Positions 36,501 through 46,626 are shown, counted from the stretch's first letter. The stretch is DNA of 64,000 nucleotides from Aurantiochytrium sp. KH105 (GCA_003116975.1 BGKB01000073.1:62001-126000); one strand, 5' to 3'. Notes: a model not told the origin generated them from the letters alone. Translations and numbers: made by a program.

Positions 36501-38735
36501 GAATCGTCCCTCAAAACGCAAGCTTCCAGCGGCGCCCTTGGGCGCGGCGGAGATGGAGGCAGTGGGCACGAAGGCGGCGGCGGAGGAGGAGGCGGCTTCA
36601 TGGGAGGCGGCGGTGGAGGGAGTGGCGTGGAAGGCGGTGGTGGTGGTGGTGGAAGCTCTTTCGTGCTTGCCGAAGTACTTTTTCTCTCGCGCGTGAGCCC
36701 AGAGACCCCATTTGCCTCGTTTACTTCGCCACACGTAGAACTTGTCGAGAAAACTTCGCAAACGCTTTTGATTACCTGGCCTGCGCAACATGGGGCGCGG
36801 TACATTGTTGAGATTTCGCGAGGTCTTGGCAACGAAAATTTTGCGGTCGCGAAACATGTTTCTGGCGCACACGAGGCCCTGTTGCAAGGTCTTGAACCTG
36901 ACGCCGTCTATGCGGTGCGCGTGCGCGCCGTATCGTCACGTGGCGGACCGGAGCGCGTAGGCGAGGCTCTTGTGGTGCAAATGTTGAGCAAACCACTTCC
37001 TGAATGGTCGTCCGTAGAGTTCCAGCCATTCGCCATGCCTTTGCAAACGCGACTGCGATCGAGCGAAGATGTGGACGAACATTTGCTGAGCTATGCCTGG
37101 GAGGATGATCCGGGAAGCGGGAGTGGGCGCGCAAATCCGGCAACAGCGCAGCTGCAATCTGCAGAGGCGCGTTGGATGCCTCGCCATGGACACACAGCCA
37201 CTTTTCTCGATAATGGGCGCATCTACATGTTTGGGGGTTTTACCGATGGTCGGCCTTGCGCGCTGGCCTCAGGCCACATTTCCATGGACTGCGTCCAGGG
37301 TAGACGCACGACAAGCGAGTTGTGGGTTTTTGACCCCACTGCTAGCACGTGGGAGCTGGAAATGCGCGTCTCGGCGCTGCCAGCTCCGCCGCCAAGAGGT
37401 CTGCACACAGCAGCTCAATGGGAAAATCGATTGTACGTATTCGGAGGTATTGTCTACTCTCGCGCGGACCGCGAAGAAGTTGTTGGGGTATCCGCTAGCG
37501 AGCAAAGGGACGCAGGTGGGCGTCTCACGTCATTTTCGATTGATTCGCCCCTCTCGTTGAGTAGCGCGCCCGACGACTGGGATCGCAGCGCTCTCGCGGA
37601 CTTTTATGTGTATGATCCAACGCAAAATCTGCAAGCCATCGTGGAAAGCGCCGCAGAAGTCAGCTTTGAGTCCGCGGTTGAAGGCAGCATGCTAATTTCC
37701 CCTGGTATCGAGGCCTCAATGACGCCTACAAACGCGAACGGCGAGGATCTTTGCGTGATTGCCATTGAGCGCATCGAACTCGAGATTGATCACCCATGCC
37801 CCAATTCCTTGCGCGTGTGGTTGCGTGGCCCCGGTACGGAAGGTCGTAACGTCGACGATACGTTTGGCACGCTGCTCATGGACCTGCGCAGTAGTGCGCG
37901 CCAAGGATGCATTGTTGGTCGCAACGACACCCTGACGTCACTGATTCTTGAGGACGATGCTGCGCTGAGCTTTCGCGACGGGTTTCACATGCAAGCGGAA
38001 GGCACCTTTCGGCCAGCATCTCCTCTTGGAGGGTATGCCGGCGTGCTCTATAAAGGGAATGGATGGTCAATTGCTGTGGCGGATGAGGAGTTGAACGGAG
38101 ATGTGACGGGAGCATCGCTGGTTTCGTGGCGAGCCCACGTTGCCGTGCATCCGTGCGAGCCGAAACCTACATGGACGCAGCTCGCAGGTGGACCACCAGC
38201 TCGCTATAAACATACGAGCATGTCGGTGAATGGGCAAATCTTCATCTTTGGAGGAAAGGACCCCGTCGCAGGGCTTCGACATGACCTCTGGGTGTACGAT
38301 ATTGCCAGCGGTGTATGGGAAGAACGAGGGGAAGTGGACACGAGCGCAGTTCGGGACAGAGAAATGTTCCTGCCCATGCAAAGTTTGGGCCACTTGTTCG
38401 TTTTTGACGCCTCTATGCCCCATACCTTGCACACGATTGACATGTTTACGGAGGAGCGTGTTGTTGTCAACACGTCGCTTGCAACAGAGATCCCGGCAAT
38501 GCGCACCGCACCAGCTGTGGTCAGCGTCGGCACTTCGCTTTGGGTTTTCGGGGGGTATGCAGGCGTTGAGAGTCTGGACGATACATGGCGTCTTGCGTTG
38601 GACTGCGTGCCTTCCAATGCGGAAGCTCTGGAGGCGAGATGTTTTGGTACTGATATTGATGACACGCTAGCCTGTGCAAGTACCTGCACGGCAACGAGCC
38701 TTTTTCGAGCAGCTCTGTGTGCTACAACAGCATAG
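33597..38735 (+). CDS. Large secreted/membrane multidomain protein: FN3-like, Gly-rich, kelch, P-domain-like
   Basis: 1712 residues from the ATG at 33597. A Gly/Arg-rich N-terminus is followed by a hydrophobic segment (IKAALITVLVALAIPVHALV) that is a signal peptide or anchor. Thr/Ser-rich sequence and several fibronectin-III-like segments follow (EFQLQARELL, YTWYAFRIRSVY, AVYAVRVRAVSSRGG). The region encoded by about 35965-36670 is very Gly-rich with interspersed Cys and FVHARI strands, like the Gly-rich domain of ALK/LTK receptors. Kelch-type blades follow (GHTATFLDNGRIYMFGGF; LHTAAQWENRLYVFGG; KHTSMSVNGQIFIFGG). Inserted between blades (about 37620-38150) is a proprotein-convertase P-domain-like unit (ERIELEIDHPCPNSLRVWL; YKGNGWSIAVADEELNGD). 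No catalytic domain or clear C-terminal membrane helix is seen. Probably a cell-surface or extracellular-matrix protein. Confidence 0.7.
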   Translation: MGRGGGGGRRRRHGEGNGGCEGGATMPAQPAQPAQTPRRRPRSGCRGGETIKAALITVLVALAIPVHALVRIDTELTTTSAITSTTAMTTSTITSSSQVEQSSSQAVRLAWTPAEEQILNGQGFSIERAELGGAWSEIARLEASSSSQGPREVQLVTSRADEGQSITAGSFRLSLQKDGIHDADTETHSMTDWISFDASASDLSGALEALGNIGSVRTTRSGPDTQGGYQWTVTFMDAAESYPALQVVTSTLDALAFGDQLRTVTVSEIRPGTSHTFPCINDPDRRAPSKSSCAFFDDSVLPYHIYMYRIRALLRGPAGERLWSAYSEVSARVNIPGSRVLASASSLSLASVSAEGFRIAVQDSAPEGTIVQLEAEPGVWTTLAKATTGDTNDYEATGLDSSAEYAVRALVPGQDGVHADTKVFRTADASLSGIELNIVPDGPESVLATWTQMRDQVTEFQLQARELLDGRRSTEYLDDDNGAWTHVVLEGLPQYHVGRAEVQTITTRVDAGSGSIDGGSYQLAFRDARSPSDPIAYDATASEVQLVLESLGVNARSVTRSAPTAEGGYTYSVVFDPLLHPGDQPPLLVIAETLSTASSGSWSGAGGPVTVSTARDGVAPVYAAQSEVLEASIAGLKAYTWYAFRIRSVYVSASTGRLEAGSWSTPVGPVRTDMAPNALVDAPNGLDLQDARARALADVLVEAGEAGVAPRSDDPLFVNGVGLGGGASTGANGDAQEGYHGGPGLVVIRPRTSHGAGIHDRTWAAKVFFYTGTTQIYELPADARIDQLDIKMWGGGGGSSSSLGSLDTHGGAGAFVHARIALCALSGPLHVRVGGGGASGGSGGMGGWNGGGNGGKGTLRRGGGGGGASSIFLSDASSPILAAAGGGGAGGADYCCAHGGDAHGDGAVPDAATVLLGLPAVDDNTAAFAEHHNKDLGLAPEANYTLLASAGSGATSSRGGQGGKAGSFESSLKTQASSGALGRGGDGGSGHEGGGGGGGGFMGGGGGGSGVEGGGGGGGSSFVLAEVLFLSRVSPETPFASFTSPHVELVEKTSQTLLITWPAQHGARYIVEISRGLGNENFAVAKHVSGAHEALLQGLEPDAVYAVRVRAVSSRGGPERVGEALVVQMLSKPLPEWSSVEFQPFAMPLQTRLRSSEDVDEHLLSYAWEDDPGSGSGRANPATAQLQSAEARWMPRHGHTATFLDNGRIYMFGGFTDGRPCALASGHISMDCVQGRRTTSELWVFDPTASTWELEMRVSALPAPPPRGLHTAAQWENRLYVFGGIVYSRADREEVVGVSASEQRDAGGRLTSFSIDSPLSLSSAPDDWDRSALADFYVYDPTQNLQAIVESAAEVSFESAVEGSMLISPGIEASMTPTNANGEDLCVIAIERIELEIDHPCPNSLRVWLRGPGTEGRNVDDTFGTLLMDLRSSARQGCIVGRNDTLTSLILEDDAALSFRDGFHMQAEGTFRPASPLGGYAGVLYKGNGWSIAVADEELNGDVTGASLVSWRAHVAVHPCEPKPTWTQLAGGPPARYKHTSMSVNGQIFIFGGKDPVAGLRHDLWVYDIASGVWEERGEVDTSAVRDREMFLPMQSLGHLFVFDASMPHTLHTIDMFTEERVVVNTSLATEIPAMRTAPAVVSVGTSLWVFGGYAGVESLDDTWRLALDCVPSNAEALEARCFGTDIDDTLACASTCTATSLFRAALCATTA

Positions 38736-38868
38736 GCTGAGGTAATTAGACTAAGGCAGCTTTGCTTTGATTTTTGATACGCCATTGCACAGAAGTGAAG
38801 AGAAACCAAAGAGAGAAAGAGGACGTGTGGAGGCAAGTCTTTTGAAGAGAGATCGGATGCGCATAGAT

Positions 38869-39796
38869 TCATTGAAGGGTACGCGGGGTGCGCAAGACCT
38901 GATAGACATCGACGCCGGTGTCCTGTAATTTGTCTTGAGCCCATTGGGCCTCTTGAATGAGACGGAGAAGTTTGGCTTCGTCAGAACGACCTTGGTTGCG
39001 CAGGATGGCCCCATTCAGCATCCGGGCGGTGTCTTTTACTTCGCTGTCGTGCAAGACATGCGCAACGGGAGAGGCATCGATATCGTCAAAAATGAGAAGC
39101 GCCATGACCTGCTCGAGATCGTGGCGCATTTCGAGATCATCAGGACCGATGAGCGGTGCAAGCTTCGTTTGAGCAAACGTGATTGCTTCGTTGATATCGC
39201 CTTGTCGAATGAGGCGAATGAGCATGTGCTTTCGCAGGCGAAAGAGAAGCTTGGGATTTTGACGCAGTACTTCGGGTGCTACAGCGTCAGTGAGCTCCAT
39301 GGCTCGCTCCATGTCCCTTGACAGCACGGCATCGCGGATGTCGTTGCGAGATCCAACTCTTTCGAATTCGCTCTCATCGGCGTCAGCGCCTGCTTCTTCT
39401 TTGAGGAGCAATGCCGAGCGGACGTAGCCTTCAGTCAAAAGGTACTCGATCAAGAGGTCGTCGACCACACTGCAAAAGGATATCAGGAGGCAAGAGACGC
39501 GTTTTGTCGAGCGATGATCGGTCGCAGCCAAGTTTGGCGGGCAGGAAGTCAAGTCGGGACGTCGGTTGGGCAATCAGTCGGTCGGTCGATCGGTCAGTCG
39601 GTCAGCTAGCTGCTCGATTCCTCGGTGCGGGCCTAAGGTTTGCGCGCACCTCTTCTCCTGACGTGTCTGTCTCATGGCCATTCCGAAAAACTTACCGCTT
39701 CGGGACGGCTACTGCGTCAAGGAGCTCCTCCCAGGCGTGTGGCGCAGCGGCGGCGGCGCCAGCGGTGCTGCTGCCACCATCGGCGCCGATGGGCAT
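38869..39796 (-). CDS. GID8: GID8, CTLH E3 ubiquitin ligase subunit (two exons)
   Basis: Exon 1 is 39796-39696 (MPIGADGGSS to VPK plus two bases of Arg), the intron 39695-39470 (226 bp, GTAAGT...TTTTGCAG) and exon 2 is 39469-38869; 702 bp, 233 residues. The splice gives AWEELLDAVAVPKRVVDDLL. A LisH motif (LLIEYLLTEGYVRSALLL), a CTLH domain (VGSRNDIRDAVLSRDMERAM) and a CRA domain (the rest, with LRKHMLIRLIRQGDINEAI) follow in the order and at the length usual for GID8/Twa1. GID8 is the scaffold of the GID/CTLH ubiquitin ligase, which in yeast degrades gluconeogenic enzymes. Confidence 0.9.
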
Positions 39797-40026
39797 CGTA
39801 GCAAGCTTTGCAAGATGACCCACTCGGCTCGGCTCGGCTCGGCTCGGGCGCGGCGTCAAATCAAGATCAGAGAAAGTTCTCGGATCATGACAACGAAAGT
39901 AGGATGCGAGTCCGAGACAAACGGGAGCTCGACAATGCCGTGCGGGGCCGCAATGAAGGAAAGAAAAGAGAAGAAAAGAGAAGAGGAAAGGAAGGAAAGA
40001 AAATGCAACACATGTTCATGTTCAGT

Positions 40027-43023
40027 TTATACGTACTCCCAGTCGTTGGAATCCTCGTCATAACGGAGCTGGCGAAGCTCCCAATAAAGGTCATCAAGCT
40101 TGACCGTGGACACATCCTGGATGCCCTCGAGAGTGGTGGTATGGACACGCACAAACTCCCCATCAGGGAGACCGCTGACGACCTCGGCAAAGGCATCAAG
40201 ATCCGGCGTTTCGGACTCGTTGATGGCATTGATAAAGACATGAGAGCGCAGATGGTACTGGTGTGCCGGGGATCCGCCATACAAGCCAGAGCAGAGCACA
40301 CCCTTGCCCTCCGAGCCTTCGGGAAGAAATCCGCGAAAGGCGAGATCGAGAGGCGCCTGCTGCATGATCGCTCCGGCCCAGAGAATGACGCGGTCCGTGC
40401 CAGAGTACGGCAGCACGGTTGTGGGCACGGTGAGGACTTCCTCGGCGAGGTCGCGCAGAACCGTGACCTTGACTTCGTCCTTGTCGGCCGTGGCCTGCTC
40501 GACTGCGCGATAGTCGATCATGGGCTTGTCATCAATGGCGAGAATAATGTCGCCAGGCTGGAGAACCTTTTCGGAGTTTGATCCGATGAGGACCGTCGAC
40601 ACGCTCAGCACGTGGCGGTTCTTGGAGCTTGCGCTGAACTCGGCGACCCATTCGTCAGACAGGCCCATGGCGGAAGCGGCCTTGGACAGATGCAAGGTTC
40701 CAAGCTCGGCAGCAAGCGTACGGAGCGGCTCGCCTTCACGAAAGCGGTTGACTGCGTCGTAAATGATCGACGCGGGCACACCCGTCTTCCAGCCCCAAAA
40801 GTCGAACCAAAAGGCCTGCACGAGACCGTCATCGTCGAGAAGGACGCCGCCAATGTTGTCCATGTTGTTGTCGAGTTCAATCACAATCTGGTTTTTGGCT
40901 CCGCTCGAGGACGCTCCCGAGCCAAACATCATGAGAAAGTCACCCATGGCATCCATGCTTGCGGTACCGGACTGCATGTGCTTAACGACCGTGACGGTGG
41001 CCTTTTGGGCAACCTGCTGCAGCTGTCCGGAAAATCCAACAAAGCGCGTCTTCATGCCGCTCTTGAGCTCGATAGGCGAGGGCGCCGGGGCGTCAAGACC
41101 AAGACCCATTTGGGCGGCCTCACTCTCGCCCAAGTCAACCTCGACCTTGCTGGCATCGTACTTGATCAGCGCGAGGTTGTGCATGGGATGAACGAGAAGC
41201 ACCTGCGCCGGCAGCTCGACCGTGCCACCAATAGTGACAGAGACGTTGCCGAGGGTGGAAGGAACCGTGTTCCGGTCACAGACCACGAGACCCTCGCTGG
41301 CGTCGATAATGACACCGCATCCAATAAAGGAATTGGCCTCGATCTCCATGATGGGAATGGGCGACTCGAAGGAGACGGCACAGAGACGCGGATCTTCGTC
41401 GTCGAGGATTTGCACCTTGCGCGTCTTGTCGCTGTCGGCCTTTTTCGCAGCGGCGACGGCTTCGGACTCTTCCGAGTCGTCGCCATCGAAAAGCCAAGGA
41501 CGCTCTTGCCATTCCCATTGGCCGTTTTCAAAGACGCGCTCGCGGCGGACCCAAGGGAACCAGCGGCGATCCACCGTGAAGGGCTTGACTTGCTTGCGGT
41601 GCTTGTCCATGACGCCGGTAAAGGTGAGACTCACCTTATCGAGATCATTGAGCTTGGACATGGCCAAAGCAAAGGACTGGATGTCAGGCGTGGGCTGGTC
41701 ACCAACGGCCTTGAGGACGATGTTGCCGGGAATGCCGGAGCGGTTGAACATGTAGCCAGGCGTGTTGATGACGACGCCGCCCACGGGACGATGCGAGCTA
41801 ACGGCCTGCATGTACGAGAGCGTGTGGACGGCGCCGTTCGAGAGCTCGAGGAGCTGCGTGGGCATCATGTCGTGAAGGCTCTCGGTATCAAGAGTGAACT
41901 CAATGTCCTCGACACCGCGACGCATGGAAAGCGTGACAGAGTCGGAAGAGTCAATCATGTCCTCGAATGAGACAAAGTCCCAAATGCGCTTTCCGTTCAT
42001 CTTGACAAGGATGTCGCCTGGCTTGATGCCGAGAGACTCGGCCTGGCTTTCCGGAATGACCTCGTCGACCGTGAGAAGACCCGACGACTTGGGGAACTTT
42101 TTGCGAAAGGTGGCCTGCTCCGTGTCAGGGAGACCGAGGCGCTCCACCTCGACAAAGGACTTGTGCACCATGATCGTCTGCACGGTCCGGCGCGGGGGCA
42201 GCTCGCCGCGTTTAATGTACTCGAAACTGCGCACCACGCGCTCGAGGGGAAGGTAGAAGCTGGATGCCGCAAAGAAAGCGCCACCAGCGTTCAGGCCGAC
42301 AGCGTAGCCGTCGCGGTCAAGCACGGGGGATCCCGAGGATCCGCCCGAGGTGTTAGATGCAGCGGACAGGTAAAAGGTATTGTGGTCCGAGTACGGCCCA
42401 CCATAGCGCGGGGCGTTACGGTCGAGACGGGCGAGGGTCCCGCTGAGAATGGCGAGCTTCTCACCGTTGTCGTTACCGCAGACGCGAATATCCGTGCCAA
42501 CCTTGGCGCGCTCGGGCGCGAGGGGGATCTCAATGAGTTCCTGGTACTGTACCTTGGACGGATCGAAGCGGAAAAAGCCAAAGTCGTGGATCGGGTCCGA
42601 GTAAATGGGCTCGAGCTCAACCTCCTCTTTGCTTTGAAAGGTGGCAAAGGCGCGCATGGGGGCGCCGGTGACCACGTGGCGATTGGTGAGGATGATGCCG
42701 CGCTTTTTGTCGACGACAAAGCCGGTGGCACCGCCGGATCCGCGCTGGCCGCCCTCGTAGGGGCGCGTGTACGTCATGCTGAGGACCACGACGCCGAGAA
42801 TGGCACGGTTGACGGTCTCCTCAAAGTTGGGGTTGGTGATCATGTTCGACGAGACGGAGACCGCGCTGGACATGCGGGCGAGCGACTTGCGCAGGCTTCC
42901 GCGGGGCGTCGCGGATGCCGAGGACGACGCCATGGCGCCGTTGAGCGCCGGCGCTTCGTCGGCGTTCACCTTGGTCGAGGCCGCCGCGCTACTGGCCTGG
43001 GGGCCGCAAAACAGCTTCTTCAT
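40027..43023 (-). CDS. NMA111: Nma111/Ynm3-type HtrA serine protease with PDZ domains
   Basis: 998 residues from the ATG at 43023, close to the roughly 1000 residues of fungal Nma111. The first trypsin-like domain has His116 (ILTNRHVV), Asp147 (PIHDFGFF) and Ser230 (GGSSGSPV), a complete triad. A PDZ-like domain follows (PESQAESLGIKPGDILVKMNGK). The second half repeats the protease-PDZ plan in degenerate form: RNTVPSTLGNVSVTIGG without a triad, and a second PDZ (LQPGDIILAIDDKPM). Yeast Nma111 is a nuclear HtrA-like protease linked to apoptosis and lipid homeostasis. The gene has no introns and lies 230 bp upstream of GID8 on the same strand. Confidence 0.9.
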   Translation of the reverse strand: MKKLFCGPQASSAAASTKVNADEAPALNGAMASSSASATPRGSLRKSLARMSSAVSVSSNMITNPNFEETVNRAILGVVVLSMTYTRPYEGGQRGSGGATGFVVDKKRGIILTNRHVVTGAPMRAFATFQSKEEVELEPIYSDPIHDFGFFRFDPSKVQYQELIEIPLAPERAKVGTDIRVCGNDNGEKLAILSGTLARLDRNAPRYGGPYSDHNTFYLSAASNTSGGSSGSPVLDRDGYAVGLNAGGAFFAASSFYLPLERVVRSFEYIKRGELPPRRTVQTIMVHKSFVEVERLGLPDTEQATFRKKFPKSSGLLTVDEVIPESQAESLGIKPGDILVKMNGKRIWDFVSFEDMIDSSDSVTLSMRRGVEDIEFTLDTESLHDMMPTQLLELSNGAVHTLSYMQAVSSHRPVGGVVINTPGYMFNRSGIPGNIVLKAVGDQPTPDIQSFALAMSKLNDLDKVSLTFTGVMDKHRKQVKPFTVDRRWFPWVRRERVFENGQWEWQERPWLFDGDDSEESEAVAAAKKADSDKTRKVQILDDEDPRLCAVSFESPIPIMEIEANSFIGCGVIIDASEGLVVCDRNTVPSTLGNVSVTIGGTVELPAQVLLVHPMHNLALIKYDASKVEVDLGESEAAQMGLGLDAPAPSPIELKSGMKTRFVGFSGQLQQVAQKATVTVVKHMQSGTASMDAMGDFLMMFGSGASSSGAKNQIVIELDNNMDNIGGVLLDDDGLVQAFWFDFWGWKTGVPASIIYDAVNRFREGEPLRTLAAELGTLHLSKAASAMGLSDEWVAEFSASSKNRHVLSVSTVLIGSNSEKVLQPGDIILAIDDKPMIDYRAVEQATADKDEVKVTVLRDLAEEVLTVPTTVLPYSGTDRVILWAGAIMQQAPLDLAFRGFLPEGSEGKGVLCSGLYGGSPAHQYHLRSHVFINAINESETPDLDAFAEVVSGLPDGEFVRVHTTTLEGIQDVSTVKLDDLYWELRQLRYDEDSNDWEYV

Positions 43024-44530
43024 CGTCTGCGGCTACTCGCTCGCTCGCTCGCTCGCTCGCTCGCTCGCTCCCTGGCGACGAGAGGAGAAAGGGGCTGAGG
43101 GCGGTCCGCGCTGCAGCTGCCAGCTGTCCTCCGCGAAGGGTGATTGATCGCAGCGCACCTGCACGCCGCTCGCTGGATTTATCGACGGCGAAGGAAGAGC
43201 GACGCGCGTGCAGTGATCCTCCACAATGGAAAGTTGATCGATGGAGGGAGGGAATGGACTCTCGCTCTCGCTCCGCGCGCGCGAGCGAGGGAAGCGCAGG
43301 TGACTATTTTTTTTTGGGGGGGGGGGGATATGGAGGGGGGGCGGGGCCAAGAGGCACGTACGGCTCGACGACTCCGGCCTCGCGAGCTCGTTCCGGGTCT
43401 GCTCCTTCCTTCGTGCGCGCCCTGGTCGCTCTCCTTTTGAGGTACTGTTTTAGGTCGCAGAGCCGCGTCTGGCGCTGGAACCGAAGAGGTCCTCGTGCAC
43501 AGCCAGCTGGCACCGGCCGGAGCCGCAGGTTCTCCCCCCGCGCTGGCCACGGAGGCAGGCTGGACGGCCGGCACGCGCGCGGGGCGGGGGGGGAGGAGGG
43601 GGGCGCGGCCGGTGTGGCGCGCGAGAGAAGAACCGGTCCTGGCGGGGAGGGGAGTGGGGAGGGCACAAGGGGGGGGAGGGGAATCCTTCGGCCATGTCAC
43701 ACATTGAAGAGCGGCCAAGCAGGCAAGTCCCACGCACGCCCGCGCCGCAAATACACCACAAATGTGCCTCTGCGGCGCGTGCACCGCCGCGGCACGTGCG
43801 CGCGGCCAGCGGGGAACGGGGGGAATGCCCGGCGCGAGCCCGTTCTCCGAAGCGCTCTGGAACGGGGGAGGAACGAATACGGAACGCGGAGAGGGCGGCG
43901 GGGCCCTGTGTGAGAGGCACAGACGCTAGATCATTAGTTGGATCATACGGGACTGTTTGGCGGCGCACGGCGACCGGGAGGGCGACACGTGGGGCGCGTG
44001 CTCGGGCGGCGAGCGCGCGAAGCAAGGCGCATGATGAGGTAGAGAGAGGAGCACCAGGAGCAGAGCAGGGCAGAGAAGAAGCAAAGCGAGCCGGGGCCGC
44101 GCGAGCGAGCACGACACGAGCGTCGCGGCGGCGGCGGCAAGGAGAGCGAGCGTGCGAGCGGAGACGACGGGGAGAGAGCAGAGCGACAGACAGCGACGGC
44201 GTCCGAGCGCTTCCTTGCTTGCTTGCTCGCTTGCTTGCTTGCGCCTGTCCTCGGAGCGAGCCGAGCCCCGAGGCCTTGGACGGTACGTCGTCTCGCTGGC
44301 GTCGCTGGAGGTGCTCGGCGTCGAGCGCGTGAGCAAGAGATAGACGACACACGAGCTCGCTCGCTCGCCTGCCTGCCTGCCTGCCTGCCCTGCCTGCCTG
44401 CCCTGCCTAAAGGAGGCGGGTAGGCAGGCCTCCTCGTCCCTCGAACAGGAGGCAAGCAAGAGCTAGAACAGCAGACGGAACTCAAGCAGGTGGCGAAGTG
44501 GCTTTCCCGCAAACTTTTCTACAAAAAAGC
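43024..44530. other. Divergent GC-rich intergenic region
   Basis: 1.5 kb between the protease and WASP-like genes, which point apart. It holds a (CGCT)n tract at 43036-43070 just upstream of the protease ATG, a T run followed by a long G run near 43310-43330, and short GCTT and GCCT repeats at about 44216-44240 and 44370-44405. No gene is supported. Confidence 0.6.
43036..43070. repeat. (CGCT)n microsatellite in the protease 5' leader
   Basis: About eight and a half copies of a CGCT tetranucleotide, 13 bp upstream of the protease start codon. Confidence 0.9.
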
Positions 44531-46120
44531 ATGTCGCTGAGCCCGCAAGAGCTGACGAGATGCAATCAGCAGCTCCATGGCCGAGGAAGCGTTCTCACTG
44601 GGGCCATGGCCACGGTGTTCTACTCGGTGTATGATCCTCGTCAATGCGCACAAATGCCATGGAGAGAAGCTGGTGTCCAAGGCGCACTCTGCCTTGTCAG
44701 CGACAAGCAGTCAGGCGCATACGCATTCATGATCTTTGCTCTTCACAATTTTTCAGTCCTCTACTCCTTCGAATTGTACCCGGGCATGGACTATCGCGAG
44801 CTGCATACGAGCTTTCACGCATACGAGACGAGCGACGGTTTGCTAGGGTTCAGCTTCGTGGACGAGCGCGCTGCGCATCGATTCTTCACCATGGTGCAGG
44901 AAATTCTTAACGACACGGGACACATTTACGATGCAACATTTTTCAATCCTGACGGTACGCTCAAGCTCGAGAATCTGCCTTCGTCCTGGCTGCACTTGCT
45001 CACACAGGCAGGCTTCACGGATGCAGATCTTCAGGATCCGTCGCTTTCAGATCTCATCCTTTCGTGTCTTGAAGATATGGGTATATCGACGCAGGCCCCA
45101 CCCCGTGACCTCGCACCGGCTGATTTGCAAAAGGCTGGCGCCTCTCCGGCCGAGATTGAGCAGTACCAGCGTTACCAGGCCGATTTGGAAGCCTACGAAG
45201 CTAGTGTCCGTGAAGAAGTCAAGGAGCAGCAGCGTCAACAGCGATCATCCGCCCGTGCTCCAGCTCGAGCTCCAGCGCCCGCCCCCGCGCCTTCACCGGC
45301 AGCCCCCGCGCCCGTACCTCGTCGTGAGCCACTGACGAAGCGAAAGTCGTTGGCTGCGCGACTGTCGCGCCGCAAGCCTACTAATGCCGTTGAAATGCCA
45401 GACTTTATGCGTCCCACCCCTGTCGCCACCGCCAACGAAGCACTGGGACTTCGCCCTTCGGCTCGACAGGCCGCACCACCAGATGTCTCGTTTCGCCCGG
45501 CGTCCAAGCGCGCCTCGCTGAGCCAGCGTCTTCGCCGGTCTCTCAGTCGGCAGAACAGCAGCGCGACAATGGCATCGGGCATGTCGACTCTGACTGAGCA
45601 ATCTGGCCCTTCGTTGCCGCCGCGCGTGCCGCCGCGTGTGCCGCCGCGCAAGGCTGCTCGGGCGCCCGCAGCGCCAGCCTCGGATGATTTTTATAACGAG
45701 ACCTTTGACGACGACGACGGCGACGACGACAACGGTCGCGGAGGAAGGTCGCCGGCGGGTGAATACGATAGCAGCTCGCGCGAGCGTCTCCTTCGTGCTG
45801 GGCCTTCGCGTAAATTTGAGCCCTCGCAACACCAGCCGCCTGCGCCTCCAGCCATGCCAAACACGCTCACTGCTGGTTCCGGTGTCCCGCGACCGGCTGC
45901 TCCTCGCCTTTCTCTTTTGCAGCAGTCGAAACGTGGACTGACTGCCCCCGCTCCACGCCCCAACTTTACAGTCCAGCGCATTCGGCAGAGTGTTTTGCCA
46001 GACCTTACGCAGGTCAAGCTTTTGCAGCAGGAAACTCTGGTCGACAGACTTCGTCAAGGACTCATGGAGCGTCGCGAGCGCATTCGCTCCGACAGTTTTG
46101 ACAGCGACGACTGGAGCTAA
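44531..46120 (+). CDS. WASP-like actin nucleation-promoting factor
   Basis: 529 residues from the ATG at 44531 (MSLSPQELTRCNQQL). Residues about 15-125 form a WH1/EVH1 domain (GAMATVFYSVYDP; GAYAFMIFALHNFSVLYSFEL; GFSFVDERAAHRFF). Next comes a segment like the C-terminal half of a p21-binding (GBD) domain: LPSSWLHLLTQAGFTDADLQ, where Rho GTPases release autoinhibition in WASP. A Pro-rich middle (PAPAPAPSPAAPAP; PPRVPPRVPPRK) would bind profilin and SH3 domains. The C-terminus has an amphipathic connector (LVDRLRQGLMERRERI) and an acidic tail ending DSDDWS, the Arp2/3-binding CA pair. A WH2 actin-binding motif is not obvious; the NFTVQRIRQSVLPDL stretch may serve. Confidence 0.78.
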   Translation: MSLSPQELTRCNQQLHGRGSVLTGAMATVFYSVYDPRQCAQMPWREAGVQGALCLVSDKQSGAYAFMIFALHNFSVLYSFELYPGMDYRELHTSFHAYETSDGLLGFSFVDERAAHRFFTMVQEILNDTGHIYDATFFNPDGTLKLENLPSSWLHLLTQAGFTDADLQDPSLSDLILSCLEDMGISTQAPPRDLAPADLQKAGASPAEIEQYQRYQADLEAYEASVREEVKEQQRQQRSSARAPARAPAPAPAPSPAAPAPVPRREPLTKRKSLAARLSRRKPTNAVEMPDFMRPTPVATANEALGLRPSARQAAPPDVSFRPASKRASLSQRLRRSLSRQNSSATMASGMSTLTEQSGPSLPPRVPPRVPPRKAARAPAAPASDDFYNETFDDDDGDDDNGRGGRSPAGEYDSSSRERLLRAGPSRKFEPSQHQPPAPPAMPNTLTAGSGVPRPAAPRLSLLQQSKRGLTAPAPRPNFTVQRIRQSVLPDLTQVKLLQQETLVDRLRQGLMERRERIRSDSFDSDDWS

Positions 46121-46626
46121 CTAACTTGGAAAGCCCAGCTTTGGACGTCAAGCTCAGCTTTACTTTACAATAGCTGAGTCATGCATGGCTGTATGTGTGC
46201 GTTGATCGATCAACGAAGTGGACAAAGGAGGAGCGAGTAAAACGTCCAATGGGATGATCAAATGAATCCAACGAACGCAACAAACGAATGGCCTGCATTT
46301 CTGTGTTCTTCTCTTCAACCAGCGAGGCGATATCCCTAATGAGTGTATACGTGTAAGTGTTGATTCAATTTGTTTTCTGTAGTCAGAGCTGGATGACGAT
46401 CTTGAGGACTCAGGTCTTGTCTTGTTTCACTTCGCTTCACACCCTTTCCGGCCGACCGGCGGTGCAGCAGCTCTTCGACCTGAACGTGCGTCGTCGTCAA
46501 ATTTAAGCTTAACAGTAGCGATGATGAACCACCAGTAGGCAGGCCTACGAGTAAAAGAGAGAGACTCGCATCGTTGAGACAATTATCAATCAAAGACGTG
46601 CTTCGGTACGCGCGCGGGCCAAGAGA
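46121..46626. other. Intergenic region
   Basis: 506 bp between two plus-strand genes; AT-richer than its surroundings, no gene or repeat recognised. Confidence 0.55.

Noticed and set aside
40612-41970. 452-codon plus-strand frame
   Set aside because: Antisense to the HtrA protease, which has a full catalytic triad on the minus strand.
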